The position numbers and the translations under genes were made by a program. Below the pieces are notes generated by a model that was not told the DNA's origin, did not search any database, and was given only the letters and a program-made list of their open reading frames with translations. A stretch of DNA of 64,000 nt from JBKBUF01 sp046290815 (GTDB lineage Bacteria > Bacteroidota > Bacteroidia > Cytophagales > Cytophagaceae): NCBI GenBank assembly GCA_046290815.1, contig JBKBUF010000022.1:16798-80797 (forward strand). Direction: 5' to 3'. Below, piece after piece: positions 58,808 to 64,000 of this stretch; position 1 is the first letter of the stretch, and every line of letters begins with the position of its first letter.

Positions 58808-60715
58808 ATGTCAAACTCCATCAGGAATTTTGAAGAGTATAAAAGGGAATATGATAGAAGTGTTCAGGATCCTGAACAATTCTGGGCTGAAAAAGCCTCC
58901 TTATTTACCTGGAAAAAGAAATGGAATAAAGTTCTTGAATGGGATTTCTCAGGACCCAATATTCATTGGTTCAAAGGTGCAACATTAAATATTACTGAAA
59001 ATTGTCTTGACAGGCATTTGGCAACAAAAGGAGATACTCCTGCAATAATCTGGGAGCCGAATGATACTAAAGAACCTTCACGTACGCTGACATATAAAGA
59101 ACTTCATGCAGAGGTTTGCAAAACTGCAAATATGTTAAAAAGAAATGGTATCAATAAGGGCGACAGGGTATGCATATACATGCCTATGGTTCCTGAACTG
59201 GTTATTTCAGCTCTTGCGTGTGCAAGATTAGGTGCTATTCATACAGTAGTATTTGCTGGTTTTTCTTCATCTGCATTAGCAGATAGAATTATTGATGCTA
59301 ATGCTAAGATTGTATTAACTTCTGATGGAGCATACAGAGGCAATAAAAAGATTGATGTTAAATCTGTGGTAGATGAAGCAATCGAAAAATGTAACTGTGT
59401 AGGGAAGGTAATTGTATATAAAAGGACTGGTGATAAAGTAAACTTCGGCAGCAGAGACGCCTGGTGGCATGATGAAATTGCAAAGGTTAACGCCGACTGT
59501 CCTGCAGTAGAAGTTGATTCAGAGCATCCGTTATTTATTTTGTATACATCCGGTTCTACCGGTAAACCAAAAGGAGTTGTTCATACTACCGGCGGATACA
59601 TGGTTTATACCGAGTATTCATTCAGGAACGTATTCCAGTATCAGGATAATGATATTTACTGGTGTACTGCCGATGTGGGTTGGATTACCGGACACTCTTA
59701 TATTGTATATGGTCCGTTGCTTGCGGGAGCAACCAATATCGTTTTTGAAGGTGTTCCAACTTATCCTGATGCCGGCAGATTCTGGCAGGTTATTGATAAA
59801 TACAAGGTAAATCAGTTCTATACAGCTCCTACTGCTATTCGTTCATTGATGGCATCAGGGCTTGATTATGTAAAGCCATATAAACTTGATTCCTTAAAAG
59901 TTTTAGGATCTGTTGGTGAACCAATTAATGAGGAAGCCTGGCATTGGTACGATGAAAATATAGGTAAAAAGAAATGTCCAATAGTAGATACCTGGTGGCA
60001 GACAGAAACCGGTGGGATTTTGATTTCTCCACTTGCAGGTATTACTAAAACGAAACCATCATTTGCTACACTTCCCTTGCCTGGTGTTCAACCAGTCATT
60101 GTAGATAGCGAAGGAAAAGTGCTTGAAGGGAATAATGTTGAAGGTAACCTTTGTATTAAATTCCCTTGGCCTTCTATTATCCGTACAACTTATGGTGATC
60201 ATGAAAGATGTAAACAAACTTATTTTTCAACCTATAAAGGCCTTTACTTTACCGGTGATGGTTGTAGAAGGGATGAAGATGGTTATTACAGAATTTTAGG
60301 TAGGGTAGACGATGTAATCAACGTGAGTGGGCACAGAATTGGAACTGCTGAAGTGGAAAATGCGATCAACGAGCATGAAGATGTGATAGAATCGGCTGTA
60401 GTGGGATATCCTCATGATATTAAAGGACAGGGAATATATGCATTTGTAATTACCACAGAAAACTCTAAAGATGAAGCTACTATTCGTGCTGAGATAACGG
60501 CAGTGGTTTCTAAAATAATAGGACCAATTGCGAAACCTGATAAAATTCAGATTGTTTCAGGTTTACCTAAAACAAGGTCCGGTAAAATAATGCGTAGGAT
60601 TTTAAGAAAAGTCGCTGAAGGAGATGTTTCCAACCTGGGCGATACTTCTACCTTATTGGATCCGGCAGTAGTAGATGAGATTAAAAAAGGTGCTCTGGTA
60701 CCTTTAAAAGTTTGA
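58808..60715 (+). CDS. acs: Acetyl-CoA synthetase (AMP-forming)
   Basis: This 635-residue enzyme is the full length of Acs. It has an N-terminal ACAS_N domain (FEEYKREYDRSVQDPEQFWA), the ATP-binding motif YTSGSTGKPKG, DTWWQTETGG in the acetate-binding core, and GRVDDVINVSGHRIG. The C-terminal KTRSGKIMRR includes the Lys that is acetylated in regulated Acs enzymes. It converts acetate, ATP and CoA to acetyl-CoA. It is 32 bp downstream of the NagX-like gene and ends at a terminator. GlcNAc-6-phosphate deacetylation releases acetate, so the link with GlcNAc uptake makes metabolic sense (inference). Confidence 0.95.
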   Translation: MSNSIRNFEEYKREYDRSVQDPEQFWAEKASLFTWKKKWNKVLEWDFSGPNIHWFKGATLNITENCLDRHLATKGDTPAIIWEPNDTKEPSRTLTYKELHAEVCKTANMLKRNGINKGDRVCIYMPMVPELVISALACARLGAIHTVVFAGFSSSALADRIIDANAKIVLTSDGAYRGNKKIDVKSVVDEAIEKCNCVGKVIVYKRTGDKVNFGSRDAWWHDEIAKVNADCPAVEVDSEHPLFILYTSGSTGKPKGVVHTTGGYMVYTEYSFRNVFQYQDNDIYWCTADVGWITGHSYIVYGPLLAGATNIVFEGVPTYPDAGRFWQVIDKYKVNQFYTAPTAIRSLMASGLDYVKPYKLDSLKVLGSVGEPINEEAWHWYDENIGKKKCPIVDTWWQTETGGILISPLAGITKTKPSFATLPLPGVQPVIVDSEGKVLEGNNVEGNLCIKFPWPSIIRTTYGDHERCKQTYFSTYKGLYFTGDGCRRDEDGYYRILGRVDDVINVSGHRIGTAEVENAINEHEDVIESAVVGYPHDIKGQGIYAFVITTENSKDEATIRAEITAVVSKIIGPIAKPDKIQIVSGLPKTRSGKIMRRILRKVAEGDVSNLGDTSTLLDPAVVDEIKKGALVPLKV

Positions 60716-60735
60716 TCTGTTCTTTTAACAATATT

Positions 60736-60762
60736 AAAAAGCCCCTTATTCAGGGGCTTTTT
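60736..60762 (+). terminator. Intrinsic terminator after acs
   Basis: AAAAAGCCCCT (60736-60746) pairs with AGGGGCTTTTT (60752-60762). Confidence 0.85.
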
Positions 60763-61114
60763 AGTTTTATCCGGTTTTTGTTTCCGTTCCCTCCCTCTTT
60801 GGATTTAGTTCCTATGCCGTTTGGCTACTGATAAAATAAAAAAAAATACAGTAATAATGCTATTTGGAATTAAGAAGGTATAGTCACTGCTTTCTGATTT
60901 TAAAATCTACGATTTTGACAGTTTTTTATGGTTTTAAGGCGATATTTTCAGTAGCAGATAAAGCATTGTTTTTAATCCATATCCTCCACATACTCACCCT
61001 GAATCTTGTAATATTTAGATACGATAATTATATCATATTAAATATTGGCCGGACTACCCTTTTTATTTAATCCGGGACTAATCCGGTTCTTTTATGTATG
61101 AAAATTATACGAAT
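60763..61114. other. Intergenic region before the giant surface protein
   Basis: About 350 bp without a convincing gene; a 68-codon frame inside it lacks any coding character that I can see. It should hold the promoter of the next gene. Confidence 0.4.
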
Positions 61115-64000
61115 ATGAAAAACTTATACTTCCTAAGGTTCTGTTTATTCAAAATTTTGTTTCTGTTGTGCTTTTTAGGTGAAATTCAGGGGGCCACCTA
61201 TAATGTAACACTTTCAGGAAATAATAACTGGGATCCTGTGGCTGCCGGATCCTTGAGGTGGGCTATTCAGCAAGCTAATGCTAATCCTGGTCCGCATACC
61301 ATTACTTTTGCCGTCAGCTCAATTGTGGTTGAAAATCCTGCCAGCGTTACTTTAACCAGAAGTGACGTGACATTCGATGGAACCTCTGCTCCTGGTTATG
61401 CGACCTGTGGTTTACCGGTTTTGGTGATTACAGGTCCGGGATATAATGAATGGTCGTTTAACAACGTAAGCAATGTTGTTGTAAGAGGGATAATATTAAA
61501 CAATTGGCGAATTGCATTGAATGGCGGAAGTAACAATGCAGTTTATCAATGCAATTTTAACATAAATGCTGCTGGTAATGCTTCTGTAAATAACGACACT
61601 CCCCAATCTATTTTAATTAACGGATCCAACAATAACACCATAGGTGGTACAACTTGCAGCACAAGAAATGTTTTTGCAGGTGGTGTCTCCAGGGCTATTG
61701 TAATTTCCGGCTCTTCCACAGGAAATCTGATAATAGGAAATTACATCGGTACAAATAGAACCGGTAATGCTTCACTTGGTACAATTGCAACATATGGTAT
61801 TGAAGTAATATCCTCTAATAGTAATAAAATTGACAGAAACATTATAGGAAGTTGTTCAGGAGCCGGAATTTATGTTACGGGATCTACACCTGATTCTATA
61901 AAATTAAATCATATCGGTATTGGTGCAGATGGAACTTCATTGCTTGCTACAAGAAATGGTATAGGTATTCAGATTGTTAACTCACAAAATGCAAGGGTAA
62001 TCGGCAATGTGGTGGTCGGATCTTCTGACGCAGGTATTTTTACTTCAGGAGCAGGGAATACAAACGGTATAGTTGTTAGAAATAACTATGTTGGCATAAG
62101 AGCAGATGGTGTGGTTTCGGCAATCGATTATGGTAACAGAAAATCAGGTATTTATTTAACTGCCTCATCGAATAGCATTATTGTTGAAAATAATGTGATA
62201 TGTGATAACGGGCAGGGAGAAGATTTGGCCGATAATTCCGGTATATACATTTTCGCTCAGAATGTTGCAATGTCAAACCTTACTGTATCTAATAATAGAG
62301 TAGGAGTGGATATAAATAATGCAGTACGAGGGAATGATTTTTCCGGAATTTATATGCAAAGATTTGGTACCGGAACTTTAACATCTGCAACTGTCTCAGG
62401 AAATATTGTGGGAGATAATGGTAATGGTTTTCCAAATAAGAAATCTCATGGTATCTCATTCAGAGATATGGGGCCAGCTACTGTTGGTAACTTAATGGTT
62501 ACTGCCAACTATGTCGGTGTAACACCAACAAATACAGATATTGGTAATTACGGAAATGGAATAGAGTTTTACGGTGTCAACGGCTTTACAGCAAGTGGTA
62601 ACATTATAGGGTTTAACAAATTTGCTACCACAGTTGCCGGTGGTTGGGCTGGTGGAGGAATAATGGTTAATGGTTCTAGTAGCAATGGTTTGATAATTGG
62701 AAATTATATAGGAGAAACTTCAACCGGTACCAATATAGGAAATAGAAATCCTGCCAATCCGGTATATCCAAATCAAATGGCTGGTATATGTATTGAGCAA
62801 TCTTCGAATATAACTATTGGAGGAACAGGTGCAACAGATGGAAATATAATTAAAAATAATAACTGGGGGATCCAGCTTGTAAATATAGGAGCCAGTAGAT
62901 CTAATCAAATTACCATTCAGGGGAACAACATTAGTAATCAAACCTCTCATGGTATTTACATACCAGGTGGCAATAACAACCTGATTGGGGGAACCACTGC
63001 TGCGGCTTCTAATACAATAAGCAACAATGGCGGATCAGGAATTTTTATTATAAATACCACTTCAACTAATAATCAAATTTCAAGAAACAGTATATCATGT
63101 AATACTGCTAAAGGTATCAATTTGAATTATGGTGTAAGTCAGGGTAACAACGGTTTAGCAGCACCGATAATAACCTCAGTTGCTTCACCTGTTGTTTCGG
63201 GAACTGCAACTCCTAATGGTATCGTTCAGGTATTTGTTGAAAATTCATCCTGTTTTAGGACATGTGAAGATCCCAGTCGAAGACAAGGGGCCGTTTATTT
63301 GGGGCAGACTACAGCAGATGGGTCCGGAAATTGGACCTACACGCATGGGCTTGCATTACCTAATACCAATGTAACCGCGACTGTTACTGCAGCTGGTGCA
63401 GGTAATCAAAATACTTCGGAATTTTCTACGTGTAATATTCAATGTATATCGGCTCAGCCTAATATTAGTCCCGGAGGCCCCACTACTTTTTGTCAAGGTG
63501 GTTCTGTAACATTAACAGCTAGTTCTGCCGATGGCGATGCGACATTCGTTTGGAGTACAGGTGCGAGTGGCAATTCCATTACAATTAGTACAGCAGGTAC
63601 TTACACAGTCACTGCAACGAAGCCCGGATGTACCGGAACTCAATCTGGTTCAATCACTATTACTGTAAATCCAAATCCCGGTGTCCCTACCGCAGGAAGC
63701 AATACTCCTGTATGCACTGGTAACGCAATAAATCTAACCGCAAACTCATCCGGAGCCACATCTTATAGCTGGACAGGCCCTGGAGGTTTTACATCTACAG
63801 ATCAGAATCCGACCAGGAACAATGCTACAACAGCTATGGCCGGAACCTATGAGGTTAGAGGAATAGCAGCAGGCTGCAGCAGTGCTGTTGCCCAAACAAT
63901 AGTTGTTGTAAATACCACACCTGGCAATCCGAATGCAAGCAGCAATACTCCAGTATGTACAGGCGCTACCTTGCAACTGAATGCGGCTTCAGCAGGAGCT
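61115..64000 (+). CDS. Giant parallel beta-helix/Ig-repeat surface protein (partial, right edge)
   Basis: From ATG 61115 (MKNLYFLRFCLFKILFLLCF, a signal peptide) the frame stays open for 962 codons to the window edge. Residues about 25-680 form a right-handed parallel beta-helix (NosD-like), with recurring short turns such as NNTIGG, GNYIGT, GNVVVGSSDAGIF, NYVGI and SNTISNNGGSGIFI. After a linker, Ig-like modules of about 85 residues begin (SPGGPTTFCQGGSVTLTASS, then SNTPVCTG twice). By analogy with other Cytophagales proteins it should continue with more Ig repeats and end in a T9SS domain outside the window. An adhesin or polysaccharide lyase/binder is possible; catalytic residues cannot be named. 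Confidence 0.8.
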   Translation, partial: MKNLYFLRFCLFKILFLLCFLGEIQGATYNVTLSGNNNWDPVAAGSLRWAIQQANANPGPHTITFAVSSIVVENPASVTLTRSDVTFDGTSAPGYATCGLPVLVITGPGYNEWSFNNVSNVVVRGIILNNWRIALNGGSNNAVYQCNFNINAAGNASVNNDTPQSILINGSNNNTIGGTTCSTRNVFAGGVSRAIVISGSSTGNLIIGNYIGTNRTGNASLGTIATYGIEVISSNSNKIDRNIIGSCSGAGIYVTGSTPDSIKLNHIGIGADGTSLLATRNGIGIQIVNSQNARVIGNVVVGSSDAGIFTSGAGNTNGIVVRNNYVGIRADGVVSAIDYGNRKSGIYLTASSNSIIVENNVICDNGQGEDLADNSGIYIFAQNVAMSNLTVSNNRVGVDINNAVRGNDFSGIYMQRFGTGTLTSATVSGNIVGDNGNGFPNKKSHGISFRDMGPATVGNLMVTANYVGVTPTNTDIGNYGNGIEFYGVNGFTASGNIIGFNKFATTVAGGWAGGGIMVNGSSSNGLIIGNYIGETSTGTNIGNRNPANPVYPNQMAGICIEQSSNITIGGTGATDGNIIKNNNWGIQLVNIGASRSNQITIQGNNISNQTSHGIYIPGGNNNLIGGTTAAASNTISNNGGSGIFIINTTSTNNQISRNSISCNTAKGINLNYGVSQGNNGLAAPIITSVASPVVSGTATPNGIVQVFVENSSCFRTCEDPSRRQGAVYLGQTTADGSGNWTYTHGLALPNTNVTATVTAAGAGNQNTSEFSTCNIQCISAQPNISPGGPTTFCQGGSVTLTASSADGDATFVWSTGASGNSITISTAGTYTVTATKPGCTGTQSGSITITVNPNPGVPTAGSNTPVCTGNAINLTANSSGATSYSWTGPGGFTSTDQNPTRNNATTAMAGTYEVRGIAAGCSSAVAQTIVVVNTTPGNPNASSNTPVCTGATLQLNAASAGA

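Noticed and set aside
60864..61070. 68-codon frame between acs and the giant surface protein
   Set aside because: No start context, no recognisable composition, and it lies in a promoter-like AT-rich gap.
1..64000. CRISPR arrays, tRNA or rRNA genes, phage modules
   Set aside because: No regularly spaced repeats, cloverleaf-like sequence or phage structural genes were noticed on reading; a covariance-model scan would be the decisive test.

Overview
This AT-rich 64 kb window looks like chromosome from a gliding, polysaccharide-degrading member of the Bacteroidota, most likely Cytophagales (Cytophaga/Sporocytophaga-like). The reasons are: many secreted proteins ending in type IX secretion (T9SS) sorting domains, large modular proteins with choice-of-anchor-D, PKD and Ig-like modules, a GH8 cellulase-type enzyme, no SusC/SusD pair in any polysaccharide locus, start codons without Shine-Dalgarno sequences, and a CzcA pump fused to its outer-membrane factor. 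No rRNA, tRNA, CRISPR array or intact insertion sequence was recognised.

Left part (1-17.7 kb). A Fur-family (probably Zur) repressor faces a zinc-starvation set: a small His/Cys-rich exported protein, a TonB receptor, a lipoprotein and a COG0523 GTPase. The same 12-bp sequence lies in front of both transcription units. Next come a 1647-residue GH8 glucanase, then a divalent-metal efflux operon (small exported protein, CzcA-OMF fusion, CzcB lipoprotein), and a truncated, frameshifted cation/Ca2+ exchanger remnant.

Middle part (17.7-37 kb). Mostly minus-strand genes: an M43 protease with a lipoprotein, TtcA, a coiled-coil XRE regulator pair, a PL14-like secreted protein, an RhlE-type helicase, an OmpA/PD40 protein and a GH20 beta-hexosaminidase. 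A plus-strand group of small or uncharacterised genes (SIMPL, a degenerate HepT-like protein, DUF2721, an SDR) follows, then anaerobic HemN.

Right part (37-61 kb) is a chitin-centred region. It holds three GH18 chitinases, two small T9SS jelly-roll proteins and a compact operon of chitinase, two outer-membrane barrels and two Ig/jelly-roll lipoproteins. Just downstream is a 7TM-DISM receptor whose cytoplasmic tail is an IS1595-type transposase zinc ribbon without the nuclease domain. NagP- and NagX-like genes and acetyl-CoA synthetase follow, giving a plausible path from chitin through GlcNAc to acetate use together with the GH20 enzyme. The right edge cuts a giant parallel-beta-helix/Ig-repeat surface protein.

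The best candidates for something undescribed are the SusCD-less chitin operon and the transposase-tailed membrane receptor beside it.
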